Shown here in pieces: positions 8,511-16,611 of a stretch of 64,000 nt of DNA. The DNA is from Ga0077555 sp033764055 (GTDB taxonomy: Bacteria > Pseudomonadota > Alphaproteobacteria > Rhizobiales > Hyphomicrobiaceae), in assembly GCA_033764055.1 (NCBI GenBank), contig JANRJI010000037.1, positions 114,918 through 178,917 on the forward strand, given 5' to 3'. How positions within the stretch are numbered: the first letter of the stretch is position 1; each line of letters opens with the position of its first letter. Position numbers and translations under genes: made by a program. Under the pieces are notes generated by a model. The model was not told the DNA's origin. It saw nothing but the letters and a program-made list of their open reading frames with translations, and did no database searches.

Positions 8511-8798
8511 TCACCTGATCTCTATCTCCAGGAACGAGAAGGGCTTGTCCGAGAGGCTCGTCACGTCGTGCTCGACGCCCTTCTCACGATAGTACGGCTT
8601 GTCGCGCAGCATCTCGGCCTCGACCCGCCCGCTTGGCGTTACGACCTGCACACGGCAGTCCTGATAGGGCACGATGATGTAGTCGAGCTCGTGGCGATGC
8701 CACCCGGTCGAGCCGCCGGGCGGCAGAGTATAGCGCACGATGCGAACCCGTGGACCGTCATCGAGCACCTCCACGACGGCTTTGGTCGAGGCGCCCAT
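8511..8798 (-). CDS. Small cupin-domain protein
   Basis: A 95-residue single cupin barrel. Residues 23-43 (LPPGGSTGWHRHELDYIIVP) give metal ligands in the WHRHE pattern, and the second motif is weaker (GVEHDV). Such small cupins bind a metal and often act as sensors or isomerases; substrate unknown. The ATG at 8798 overlaps the last base of the paiB stop, so the gene is translationally linked to paiB. Confidence 0.82.
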   Translation of the reverse strand: MGASTKAVVEVLDDGPRVRIVRYTLPPGGSTGWHRHELDYIIVPYQDCRVQVVTPSGRVEAEMLRDKPYYREKGVEHDVTSLSDKPFSFLEIEIR

Positions 8799-9448
8799 CA
8801 GCCGCCCTCCTTATCGGACGCCGACTCTGCCCGGATCGCGCCCCGCATCGCCTCCGCGACAGCCGTCTCGGCCCAGCCGCCCCGCCAGGCCAGCATGCGC
8901 GCGGCCTCCATCCGGTCGGCGAGCCCCTTGTTCTGCCCGAGCTTTGTCGAGGCTTGGATGCCTTCCACCTCGATCTCCATGGCAACGATGGCGCGCAACA
9001 TCGCCTCGCGCTTGCGCGGCGTCATCTTCGACGTGCTCCACGGCTTCTTGGGCCGCAGCCGCTCCTCGAAATGCAGGCTCATGCGCTCGACGTGGTCGAG
9101 CGTCTCGGCCGGCGGCAGCGGGCGCGCCTGGCCTGTGATATGGGCGGCGAGATAGTTCCAGGTCGGCACCTGGTCCTCGGAAGCATACCAGTCCGGCGAG
9201 ATGTAGGCGTCCGGCCCCGACACCACCACAAGCACGCGCGGGCTGCGCGCCACCACCTCGTGCAAGGGGTTCGGCCGTGCGACGTGGAACTCGATCCGCT
9301 TGCGGCCATCACGCTCGGTGACCAGCAGCGGCACCTGCGAGGCGACCGGTTGTCCCTGGTCGTGCGCGACGACGGCACCGAAGCCACGCGCGATCACGTA
9401 GGCCCAGGCGTCTTCGTCCTCGGTCCTGAATGCGGGGTTGACGTACAC
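8798..9448 (-). CDS. paiB: FMN-binding negative transcriptional regulator, PaiB family
   Basis: A 216-residue PaiB-family protein with a split-barrel flavin-binding fold. Typical segments are YVNPAF at the start, ASQVPLL, FHVARPNPLHE, PDAYISPDWYAS and the VPTWNYLAAH motif. In Bacillus, PaiB acts with the acetyltransferase PaiA; here a GNAT gene lies three genes downstream. The start is GTG 9448, set by the strong ribosome-binding site GAGGAGG five bases upstream; a longer reading to 9595 is not supported. Confidence 0.9.
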   Translation of the reverse strand: MYVNPAFRTEDEDAWAYVIARGFGAVVAHDQGQPVASQVPLLVTERDGRKRIEFHVARPNPLHEVVARSPRVLVVVSGPDAYISPDWYASEDQVPTWNYLAAHITGQARPLPPAETLDHVERMSLHFEERLRPKKPWSTSKMTPRKREAMLRAIVAMEIEVEGIQASTKLGQNKGLADRMEAARMLAWRGGWAETAVAEAMRGAIRAESASDKEGG

Positions 9449-9910
9449 GGGTGCCTCCTCGGGCTCTTTCGAGGAGGGTTGCCCATTGCGATGGCACCGC
9501 TCCCCAGGATGGTGCGGCGCTGCAGACGGCTGTCGGTAAGGGTGATTGCGATCAGACAGCCGCTGGCGCCGTGTGGACTTTCGTCCCACGTGCACGACGC
9601 GAAGCTCGGGCGCGGCTGTCGATCATGAACGCTGGGCTAGAGACTTCGCGCAGGTTCGTCAAGACCAACATGCTGACCCATGTACGTCGATTGGGCGGAA
9701 CCCTGAGTGACATGCGGAACGCGATCCGCTCGCAGGTGCCATCGCGTTTCCGCCGATTCGCCGCGTCGTCTTGCCGAGCGAGGACCGCGTCTGCTGACCG
9801 CAGGTTTTGGCGAGACGGCGGACGCGGCATCAGTCTAGGATCGAGCAAAGCTTTGCCGCAAGGACACGCACGCCTCGCAAAGACGTGTCAGCGGATCCTG
9901 GAGGGAGCCC
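9449..9910. other. Divergent intergenic region paiB/tctB
   Basis: These 462 bases separate the minus-strand paiB operon from the plus-strand tct operon and must hold both promoters. I see the paiB ribosome-binding site (GAGGAGG) at its left edge and the tctB site (GGAGGGA) just before 9911. Short ORFs here lack family features and show no plausible start signals. No clear promoter or operator was found by eye. Confidence 0.5.
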
Positions 9911-10393
9911 ATGCCGACCGACGGCCTCGGCCATCGACGATCGTTCCGTGTCGCCCGGGACGTCGTTGCAGGTTTGGTCCTCTGTCTGACCGCGGCAGCT
10001 GCCTATTTCGGCATCCGTGATCTCCCGATCAGCGATCCTTCAGGCATTGGCCCTGGCCTCGTACCAAAAACGGTGGCGCTGACGGTCGCCATGCTCGGGC
10101 TGATCATCGTCGGGCTGGGCTTTCCGGCCACCAGCCGGCGGCTCGATCATTTCTCGATCCGCGGGCCTCTCTTCGTACTTGGTGCCGTCGCGCTTTTCGC
10201 TGCTACGATCCGCTCGCTGGGCCTCGCTCTCGCCGGGCCGCTGGCCGTGATGGTCGCGGGGCTGGCAGATCGCGAGTCGCGGCCTTTCGAGCTCGCCATC
10301 TTCTCGCTGGTGCTCTCTGCCCTCTGCGTCGGCCTTTTCAAGTACGTGCTGAGACTGCCGATTCCGCTCGCGCCGTTTCTCCTGGGATACTGA
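9911..10393 (+). CDS. tctB: Tripartite tricarboxylate transporter small membrane subunit TctB
   Basis: A 160-residue integral membrane protein with four predicted helices (about 15-35, 54-72, 85-105, 126-150), including the loop DPSGIGPGLVPK that is typical of TctB. With TctA it forms the cation-coupled importer fed by a periplasmic solute-binding protein. A GGAGGGA ribosome-binding site precedes ATG 9911. tctA starts five bases after its stop, so they are one operon. Confidence 0.9.
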   Translation: MPTDGLGHRRSFRVARDVVAGLVLCLTAAAAYFGIRDLPISDPSGIGPGLVPKTVALTVAMLGLIIVGLGFPATSRRLDHFSIRGPLFVLGAVALFAATIRSLGLALAGPLAVMVAGLADRESRPFELAIFSLVLSALCVGLFKYVLRLPIPLAPFLLGY

Positions 10394-10398
10394 GGCCG

Positions 10399-11901
10399 AT
10401 GGGCGAGCTCCTCGACAACATCACCCTCGGGTTCGGCGTCGCGATCGGCTTGAAAAACCTGGCGCTCTGCTTTCTGGGCTGCCTGATCGGAACGCTGATC
10501 GGCGTGCTGCCTGGCGTCGGGCCGGTCGCGACCATCTCGATGCTGCTGCCGATCACCTACGGCGTCGATCCGATCGGCGCGTTGATCATGCTCGCCGGTA
10601 TCTACTACGGCGCCCAGTATGGCGGCTCGACGACGGCGATCCTGGTCAACATTCCCGGCGAGGCAACCTCGGTCGTGACCGCCCTCGACGGGCATAGAAT
10701 GGCGCGGCAGGGCCGTGCCGGTGCGGCTCTTGGCATCGCTGCCATGGGGTCGTTCTTTGCGGGCACGGTTGCGACACTCGTCATCGCCGGTCTCGCCGTT
10801 CCATTGACGCGCTTCGCGCTGTTGTTTCACCCGGCCGACTATTTCGCGCTGATGGTGCTGGGTCTGATGCTTGCCGTGGTGCTGGCGCGCGGATCGTTGA
10901 TCAAGGCCATCGCCATGATACTCGTGGGCGTGCTGCTGTCGACGGTGGGCCGCGACCTCGTCACGGGCGACGAGCGGTTGACCTTCGGCTGGAGCGAGAT
11001 CGACGACGGCATCGACTTCGCGGTGGTCGCCATGGGCGTGTTCGGGTTCGCCGAGATCCTGCGCAACCTGGAGACGCCCGAGACCCGCGACGTGGTGCGC
11101 CAGCGCATCGGCAGCCTGCTGCCGAACTACCAGGAGCTCGTGCAATCCGCGATGCCCATCTTGCGCGGCACAGGACTAGGCGCCTTCCTCGGGCTGCTCC
11201 CGGGCAATGGCGCGGTGCTCGCGCCGTTCGCATCGTATACGATCGAGAAGAAGCTCGCCGCCGATCCATCGCGCTTCGGCGAGGGTGCCATCGAAGGCGT
11301 TGCCGGGCCCGAGGCCGCCAACAACGCCGGCGCACAGACAGCCTTCATTCCCCTGCTGACGCTCGGCATTCCGCCCAATGCCGTGATGGCCTTGATGGTT
11401 GGCGCGATGACCATTCACAATCTGGTGCCAGGCCCGGAGATCATCACCAAGCAACCCCGGCTCTTCTGGGGCATGATCGCTTCGATGTGGATCGGCAATC
11501 TGATGCTGGTGATCATCAATCTGCCGCTCGTCGGCTTGTGGGTGCGGCTGTTGAAAGTGCCCTATCGCTTGATGTTCCCGGCCATCGTGCTCTTCTGCTG
11601 CATTGGCATATACTCGGTCGGCAACAATCCGCTCGACGTCTACTTGACGGCTGCATTCGGTCTCGTCGGCTACCTCCTGATCAAGCTGGAATTCGAGCCG
11701 GCGCCCTTGCTGCTCGGTTTCGTGCTCGGGCGTCTGCTCGAGGAAAAGCTGCGCCAAGCCATGGCGATCTCGCAGGGCAACGCATGGACCTTCGTCGATC
11801 ACAAGCTTGCAGCGGGCATGCTGGCCATGACGTTCGTTGTTCTCATCGTGGCAGCGCTGCCTTGGGCACGTCGCCGGCGCGACACAGCGTTTGCTGGATA
11901 G
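10399..11901 (+). CDS. tctA: Tripartite tricarboxylate transporter large permease TctA
   Basis: This 500-residue permease has about 11-12 membrane segments and the TctA repeats, including GVLPGVGPVATISMLLPITYG (about 36-56) and the inverted-repeat counterpart LLPGNGAVLAPFASYTIEKK. The normal family length is about 500. TctA moves carboxylates, phthalate-type or sulfonated acids depending on the partner binding protein, so the substrate here has to be judged from the neighbours. It is followed 87 bases later by the binding protein gene. Confidence 0.94.
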   Translation: MGELLDNITLGFGVAIGLKNLALCFLGCLIGTLIGVLPGVGPVATISMLLPITYGVDPIGALIMLAGIYYGAQYGGSTTAILVNIPGEATSVVTALDGHRMARQGRAGAALGIAAMGSFFAGTVATLVIAGLAVPLTRFALLFHPADYFALMVLGLMLAVVLARGSLIKAIAMILVGVLLSTVGRDLVTGDERLTFGWSEIDDGIDFAVVAMGVFGFAEILRNLETPETRDVVRQRIGSLLPNYQELVQSAMPILRGTGLGAFLGLLPGNGAVLAPFASYTIEKKLAADPSRFGEGAIEGVAGPEAANNAGAQTAFIPLLTLGIPPNAVMALMVGAMTIHNLVPGPEIITKQPRLFWGMIASMWIGNLMLVIINLPLVGLWVRLLKVPYRLMFPAIVLFCCIGIYSVGNNPLDVYLTAAFGLVGYLLIKLEFEPAPLLLGFVLGRLLEEKLRQAMAISQGNAWTFVDHKLAAGMLAMTFVVLIVAALPWARRRRDTAFAG

Positions 11902-11988
11902 GAGCCTAGACCTCGCCCCGGATGCGACCCAACCGAAATACGAAAAGCCGGCCAACGGCTGCGCCAGACACCAGAGGAGGAAAGACGA

Positions 11989-13029
11989 ATGCTACCCCAC
12001 GATTTCAGAGGTCTCACGCGCAAAGCGGCCATCGCCGCCTTGCTCGCAGCGGTGTCGGTCGCGCTGGCACCGTTGCCGGTTGGTGCACAGGCCTACCCGG
12101 AGCGCAATATCACGTTGATCGTGCCGTTCGCGGCCGGAGGCGCCTCCGACGTGTCGTCGCGCATCATGGCCGAGGCGATGGGCAAGATCCTCGGCCAGAG
12201 CATCATCGTCGAGAACGTGGCAGGTGCCGGTGGCGGCACAGGCGGCCTCCGCGGCAAGAATGCCAAGCCCGATGGCTACACGATCGGCTTCGCGCACATG
12301 GGCACGCATGCCGCGTCGGTCTCGACGAACCCGAAGCTGCCATACGACCCGACCAAGGACTTCGATTATCTCGGCATCCACTTGGTCACGCCACACATCA
12401 TGATCACGCGAAAGGATTTTCCTGCAGCTACGCTGGCCGAGTACATCGACCACGCGAAGAAGAGCGGCAAGGGATTGAAGATCGCTCACAACGGCGCAGG
12501 CTCGCTGTCGCATCTGACGTGCGTGGTCTTCTTCCAGCAGATCGGCGTCGAGCCCACCTATGTCGTCTATCGCGGCTACGGCCAGACCATCAACGACATC
12601 CTCTCGGGCGCGGTCGACGGCACCTGCGAGCTGATCGCCTCGACGCGGAACCACGTGCTTCCCGGCGCGGTCAAGGGATTTGCCGTCGCCACCAACGACG
12701 GCAAGCGGACGCCGCTGCTGCCTGACGTCCCGACCTCCGCAGAAGGCGGTCTTCCGACCTTCAAGATCGAAAGTTGGCTCGGACTCTATGCACCGAAGGG
12801 CGTGCCGGCGCCGATCCTCGCCAAGCTGCGCGAGACACAGCTGAAGGCCCTCGATGACCCGGCCGTGCAGAAGAAATTCCTCGATATTGGCGGCACCGTG
12901 CCGAAACCCGAGGATCGCGGTGGCGACCGGATGCTCGCCATCGTTAAGGCGGACGTCACTCGCTGGGCAGAGGTCGTAAAGAAGGCCGGGCCCGGTGCTT
13001 CGGAGGGATCGGCCGCAGCAAAAAAATGA
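11989..13029 (+). CDS. tctC: Periplasmic substrate-binding protein of the TTT importer (Bug/TctC family)
   Basis: A 346-residue binding protein with a Sec signal peptide (about 1-34, AALLAAVSVALAPLPVGAQA) and Bug-family landmarks: YPERNITLIVPFAAGGASD, the GGTGGLRGKNAKPDGYTIG loop and VPTSAEGGLPTFKIESWLGLYAPKG near the C-terminal lobe. Bug proteins bind carboxylates with two water molecules. GAGGAGGAAAG gives a strong ribosome-binding site before ATG 11989. Substrate is not predictable, but the facing operon encodes thiol, selenium and sulfur chemistry, which suggests a sulfur-containing organic acid. Confidence 0.93.
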   Translation: MLPHDFRGLTRKAAIAALLAAVSVALAPLPVGAQAYPERNITLIVPFAAGGASDVSSRIMAEAMGKILGQSIIVENVAGAGGGTGGLRGKNAKPDGYTIGFAHMGTHAASVSTNPKLPYDPTKDFDYLGIHLVTPHIMITRKDFPAATLAEYIDHAKKSGKGLKIAHNGAGSLSHLTCVVFFQQIGVEPTYVVYRGYGQTINDILSGAVDGTCELIASTRNHVLPGAVKGFAVATNDGKRTPLLPDVPTSAEGGLPTFKIESWLGLYAPKGVPAPILAKLRETQLKALDDPAVQKKFLDIGGTVPKPEDRGGDRMLAIVKADVTRWAEVVKKAGPGASEGSAAAKK

Positions 13030-13038
13030 GACAACTCC

Positions 13039-13069
13039 GGGCCTGCCGCTTGGCTCTGGCGGCAGGCTC
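13039..13069 (+). terminator. Stem-loop after tctC
   Basis: GCCTGCCGC (13041-13049) pairs perfectly with GCGGCAGGC (13059-13067) around a 9-base loop, extendable by two pairs. It starts 10 bases after the tctC stop. No U-run follows, so it may work as a 3'-end-stabilising hairpin or a bidirectional barrier between the convergent operons. Confidence 0.5.
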
Positions 13070-13218
13070 CCGGGCCATGGCAACGCCCGTCGGGCTACCG
13101 CTTGCGTCCTGCGCCCTCGCCACGATCTCTCTCGGTCTTCTATGCGCGATCGACAGGCTCGTGGCTCCCGGTGAGCGGCCGTGACGAGGCGCAGGTCGCG
13201 CGCCCCCGCGCAGCCTCG

Positions 13219-13989
13219 CTAGCCTCTGCCCCGGAACTCTTTGCGCGCTGCGGCTGCCGCCGCGTAGGCTACCGTGACCTGGCTCTGGTCGGCATCCGCG
13301 AATGCCGTTGCCGCGTGCAACGCACCGGCCGTGGCGTTGATCGCCTGCTTGACCATGCGCACGGTCGAGGCGGGCATGGAAACCGCCACTTCGGCCATCT
13401 CGAGCGCCTTCTGAACTGTCTTACCATCATCGGCGAGCTCGTCGGCGAGACCCCAGTCGAGTGCCTGCGCCGCCGGCATCTTCTCGCACATGATGGTGAT
13501 GCGCTTGGCCCTGGCTGGGCCAACCAGAGAAATCAGCCGAGGCAGTGCACCCCACTGCAGATTGAGGCCGATTTTCACCTCGGGCACATAGAGGTACGCG
13601 CCACGTCCGAGCACGCGCCAGTCACAGGCGAGAGCGATCGCGACACCGGCACCGACCGCGAGCCGCTCCATCGCAGCAATCGTGATCTGCGGCATCTCCT
13701 CCCACGCCTTGCACAGCCTGACGCCATTGTAGGCGCGATGGCGGCGTTTCAGGTCGTCCTTCTCCGTCGGCCAGCCGTCGGTGGCCTTGAGGTCGAAGCC
13801 GGCCGAGAAGGCGTTGGGGGCTCCGGCCAGCACGACGGCCTGCGTCTCGAGGTCGTCGTGGAAGCTCCGCCCGGCATGGGTGAGCTCGAGCACGAGCTGC
13901 TCGTTGAAGGCGTTGAGGCTCGCCTTCCGGTCGAAGCGCACGATGGCGATCGGCCCGCGCTTCTCGATCTTCACGTACTCGAGCTGCAT
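13219..13989 (-). CDS. Enoyl-CoA hydratase/isomerase family protein
   Basis: A 256-residue crotonase-fold protein. It shows GPIAIVRFDRKASLNAFN at the start, the oxyanion-hole stretch AGAPNAFSAGFDLKA (about 54-68), and the second hole segment AVGAGVAIALACDWRVL. The usual catalytic Glu positions are not clearly conserved (the region reads PEVKIGL), so it could be a hydratase, isomerase or hydrolase. ATG 13989 has a GGAGGA site upstream. It is the last gene of the minus-strand selenoprotein operon, 11 bases after the cupin stop. Confidence 0.88.
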   Translation of the reverse strand: MQLEYVKIEKRGPIAIVRFDRKASLNAFNEQLVLELTHAGRSFHDDLETQAVVLAGAPNAFSAGFDLKATDGWPTEKDDLKRRHRAYNGVRLCKAWEEMPQITIAAMERLAVGAGVAIALACDWRVLGRGAYLYVPEVKIGLNLQWGALPRLISLVGPARAKRITIMCEKMPAAQALDWGLADELADDGKTVQKALEMAEVAVSMPASTVRMVKQAINATAGALHAATAFADADQSQVTVAYAAAAAARKEFRGRG

Positions 13990-14000
13990 GTCGTCCTCCG

Positions 14001-14504
14001 TCAGGCTGCCTTGATATTGGAGCGCTGGATGTGATCGAGATTGCCGCCCTCGATCCGGATGAGCTTGGTCGCCGGCGACATGCGTGGCGAATGCACGACG
14101 CCGGCATCGTAGAATTGGCAGTCCCCGGGCTTCATCTCGTAGCTGCGCACCGGCTCGACGAGCGTCGGCGTATCCCCCGAGCCCTTCTTGACGATCTTCC
14201 ATTCCGTCATCTCGGTCGTGCCCTCGGCGACGCCATAGATCGCCCACGTGGGACCGTGATCGTGTGGTCCTCCCGACCGTGCCTCGCCATAGACGTGACC
14301 GCAGATGCAGAAGCCGAGCTCCGGATCCTGGTAGAGGACCTTGCGTGGCTTGCACTGCTCGGTGGTAACGTGTCGCGCAAGCAGCTTCTTGTCGAGGAGT
14401 GCGCGAGATAGGTGCTCGCAGACCTTCTTCTTGCCACCGGGACCCGGATCCCCCTTCAGGGCCTCACGAACGTCCCGGCTCAACTGCTCGAGTGTGTAAG
14501 ACAT
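14001..14504 (-). CDS. Cysteine-dioxygenase-like cupin
   Basis: A 167-residue cupin resembling cysteine dioxygenase/thiol dioxygenases. The iron ligands would be His81 and His83 (GGPHDHGPTW) and His138 (AGVVHSP), a three-His facial triad without the Glu seen in ordinary cupins, which is the thiol dioxygenase pattern. It would oxidise a thiol to a sulfinate with O2; the natural thiol may be cysteine, 3-mercaptopropionate or another. ATG 14504 was preferred over a start at 14543 since the family begins near here. The gene sits between the glutaredoxin-like and crotonase genes on the same strand. Confidence 0.75.
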   Translation of the reverse strand: MSYTLEQLSRDVREALKGDPGPGGKKKVCEHLSRALLDKKLLARHVTTEQCKPRKVLYQDPELGFCICGHVYGEARSGGPHDHGPTWAIYGVAEGTTEMTEWKIVKKGSGDTPTLVEPVRSYEMKPGDCQFYDAGVVHSPRMSPATKLIRIEGGNLDHIQRSNIKAA

Positions 14505-14579
14505 GGGCGTGGTTCCTGTTATCACCTTGGGACTTGCGAGCAACGGGGCGAAGCGAACGCCGCTCCGCTCGCGGAAAGC

Positions 14580-14828
14580 TCACATGCCAAGGAGCTTTCG
14601 GACTTTGTCCGGCGTCAACTCGCCGCCGGCATAGATGACACCGTCAACCTCGAGCGCCGGCGTCGATCGGATGCGGGCATCGTCCAGGCGATCCTGCGCG
14701 TCCTCGTCCATCAGGAGATCGCGCACCCTGAAGGCAACCCCGAGTTGCCTGAGATAGCCCTTGAGCTGCTCGCACGGGGCACACATCGGCGAGGTGTAGA
14801 CCACGATCTCCTGCGGTCTCGCCGTCAT
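14580..14828 (-). CDS. Glutaredoxin-like thiol-disulfide protein
   Basis: An 82-residue thioredoxin-fold protein of the glutaredoxin family. The redox site is Cys16-Ala-Pro-Cys19 (SPMCAPCEQLK), with the cis-proline in RSTPALEVDG and a final glycine-rich GGELTPDKVRKLLG helix. It should reduce disulfides or selenenylsulfides. Its ATG overlaps the TGA stop of the selenoprotein gene (four-base overlap at 14825-14828), so the two are translationally coupled, and it is the natural candidate reductant for the UxxC centre of that protein. Confidence 0.9.
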   Translation of the reverse strand: MTARPQEIVVYTSPMCAPCEQLKGYLRQLGVAFRVRDLLMDEDAQDRLDDARIRSTPALEVDGVIYAGGELTPDKVRKLLGM

Positions 14829-15712
14829 AGCTTTCCGTCCGCCTTGAGACGTCTGTATTCATCCTTGCGGGAGAGCCACTTCGCCTTCGTGTCGGGATCC
14901 TGCCACGGCTGCTCCTCGGTGAAGACGAGACGCTTCCAGTCGTTGCCCTTGCTCCATGTGTACGGTGGCGCCACCGTCGTGCGCGGCCCTGTCGCCGTCT
15001 CGAGGAGATGGAGCGCTTGCGCGAAGATCTCGCGTTGCTGGGCGACGTTCCACGGCTCGCCGCACGGGGCTCCGAGTGGGAAATCGACAAACACGAAGCG
15101 GGCAACGCCGCAGTGCTCGACGATGTCGCGGGCCGCACCAATGACGACCGTCGGAATTCCGTTTTCTTCCAGATGCCGGGCAATCAGACTCACGGTCTGA
15201 TGACAGACGGGTCAGACAGGCACGAGGACGACGGCATCGAGGCCGTCCTCGCGGGCGCAGGCGAGCGCCTTGGGCGCTTCCTGGCTCATCACCTTGCGCT
15301 GGCTGTAGTTGTTATAGGCGCCGTAGACGCGCATCGGCATCGAGCCGATGCGGCCATCGGCGACGGCCTCTCGCAGACGATCAATCGGAAAGAAGGCGCC
15401 GACGTCGTCGAGATGTGTGGCGTTGCGGTCGAAGGACAGCGTGCGGGAATAGAGCTTCTCGGTGGGCGTGGCGGCGGGGATCGGGTAGACGCCGCGGAAG
15501 TCCTGCTCATCGATGGGATTGACTTCGCCCTTTTCGGGATCGAAGTGAACAGCCACCTCGCTGGTGCCGAGCAGGCCGATGCGGCATTCCCGGAGCGGCT
15601 TCTTCAGCGGCGCGAACGGCACATCCTCGAAATGCGCCCACTGATAGGACTTCTCATAGCCTTGGCGCAAGTAGTCCTCGCGCGTTCGGTCGATGTAGCG
15701 GACGTGATCCAT
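14825..15712 (-). CDS. Predicted selenoprotein, GrdB/PrdB-like reductase family (in-frame UGA = Sec)
   Basis: The frame runs from ATG 15712 to the stop at 14825 (295 residues) with one in-frame UGA at 15212-15214, codon 167. Around it the protein reads VLVPV-U-PVCHQT, a UxxC motif; homologues I recall have CPVCHQT at this place. The 128 codons after the UGA keep family features (SLIARHLEENGIP, DIVEHCGV, FVDFPLG), so the region is under selection. A hairpin with SECIS features follows the UGA (separate entry). The family (glycine/sarcosine/betaine/proline reductase selenoprotein B, PF07355) does reductive cleavage at a Sec or Cys; the substrate here is unknown. An automatic caller would split it into 15212-15931 and 14825-15193. 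A nonsense mutation is the alternative. AAGGA lies nine bases before ATG 15712. Confidence 0.8.
15180..15204 (-). promoter_or_regulatory. Candidate bacterial SECIS element
   Basis: On the coding (minus) strand ATCAGAC (15201-15195) and GTCTGAT (15189-15183) form a perfect 7-bp stem capped by the 5-base loop CGTGA. Below one C-U mismatch, G-U and G-C pairs extend the stem. Seventeen bases lie between the UGA and the loop, and the second loop base is G. Known bacterial SECIS elements have a small apical loop with a G in its first two positions, roughly 16-37 bases after the UGA, so this fits. A competing hairpin GTCTG-TCAT-CAGAC overlaps its 5' arm. Confidence 0.7.
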
Positions 15713-15888
15713 CGGCACGCATCCTTGTGTTGACCCGAGGCTCACGAACGGTAGCGGGGTCATTCTGCCTACGCAACCGAGGCTGTCGAAACAGCGATCG
15801 CCGATCCGTCGTCTGCCCGCGCTTTCGCTTTGCGGCGAGGCATCGCCGTGTGCCAGCATCGGTGCAGATCGGAATTTGGGAGCCGGGA

Positions 15889-16584
15889 ATGGGAAACGAG
15901 ATCCAGATCCAGTCGCGCGACGGCAAGTCATTCGCAGGCTACCTCGCCGTGCCGGCTGGGACGCCGGCAGCGGGCATCGTGCTGCTGCCCGAGGTGTTCA
16001 ACACCAACCCGCATATCCGCTCGGTCGCTGACGGCTATGCCGACGACGGCTTCGTCGTGCTCGCACCCGACGTCTACTGGCGCCAGGAGCCCGCCGCCTA
16101 CATGGCCTACACCGACGAGGGGCGAGCCAAGGCTCAGGCGCTCAGGGCCCGGCTCGACACCGACCAGTTCGCCGAGGACCTCGAGGATACGATCACGGCG
16201 CTACGCGCAAGGTCCGAGTGCACGGGGAGGATAGGCGTGATGGGTTTCTGTCTGGGCGGCAAGTTCGCGTACCTCTCGGCCGTCCGCCACAAGATCGAGG
16301 CCGCCGTCACCTACTACGCCGTGCAGCTCGATCAGCACCTCGACGAGGCGCCGAGCCTCGCGTGTCCACTGCTCATGCACTTCGCGGAGAGCGACCACGC
16401 CGTGCCGCAGGCCACGGTCGAACTGGTCCGCAAGACCCTGTCGACGAGCAAGCTCGCGGAAATCCACGTATATCCAGGCACGGTGCACGGCTTCAACCGC
16501 TACGGCTACCCGCCGCATCACGAAGCACAAGCGGCAATCGCCCGCCGGCGTACGATCGAGCACTTCCGCCGCCACCTGGGCTGA
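15889..16584 (+). CDS. Dienelactone hydrolase family protein
   Basis: A 231-residue alpha/beta hydrolase with the dienelactone hydrolase triad: Cys121 in GFCLGGK, Asp169 in AESDHAVP, His200 in GTVHGF; Glu35 (LLPEVF) matches the residue that activates the Cys. The family hydrolyses lactones or activated esters. ATG 15889 is preferred; the frame is open upstream to 15727 but this is the antiparallel shadow of the selenoprotein leader. It is divergent from the selenoprotein operon and 27 bases ahead of the rhodanese gene, so probably co-transcribed with the latter. Confidence 0.93.
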   Translation: MGNEIQIQSRDGKSFAGYLAVPAGTPAAGIVLLPEVFNTNPHIRSVADGYADDGFVVLAPDVYWRQEPAAYMAYTDEGRAKAQALRARLDTDQFAEDLEDTITALRARSECTGRIGVMGFCLGGKFAYLSAVRHKIEAAVTYYAVQLDQHLDEAPSLACPLLMHFAESDHAVPQATVELVRKTLSTSKLAEIHVYPGTVHGFNRYGYPPHHEAQAAIARRRTIEHFRRHLG

Positions 16585-16611
16585 CGCAACGACACAACAG
16601 GGAGATCCGGC

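Noticed and set aside
9552..9848. 98-residue minus-strand ORF in the paiB/tctB gap
   Set aside because: No ribosome-binding site, no family features, and composition like the surrounding non-coding DNA.
11992..13083. 363-residue minus-strand ORF
   Set aside because: Shadow of tctC, which has a clear signal peptide and family motifs.
15212..15931. Separate 239-residue gene ending at the UGA
   Set aside because: Its last codons, the next frame (14825-15193) and the family features join into one protein through the UGA; its first 73 codons are an unsupported extension before ATG 15712.
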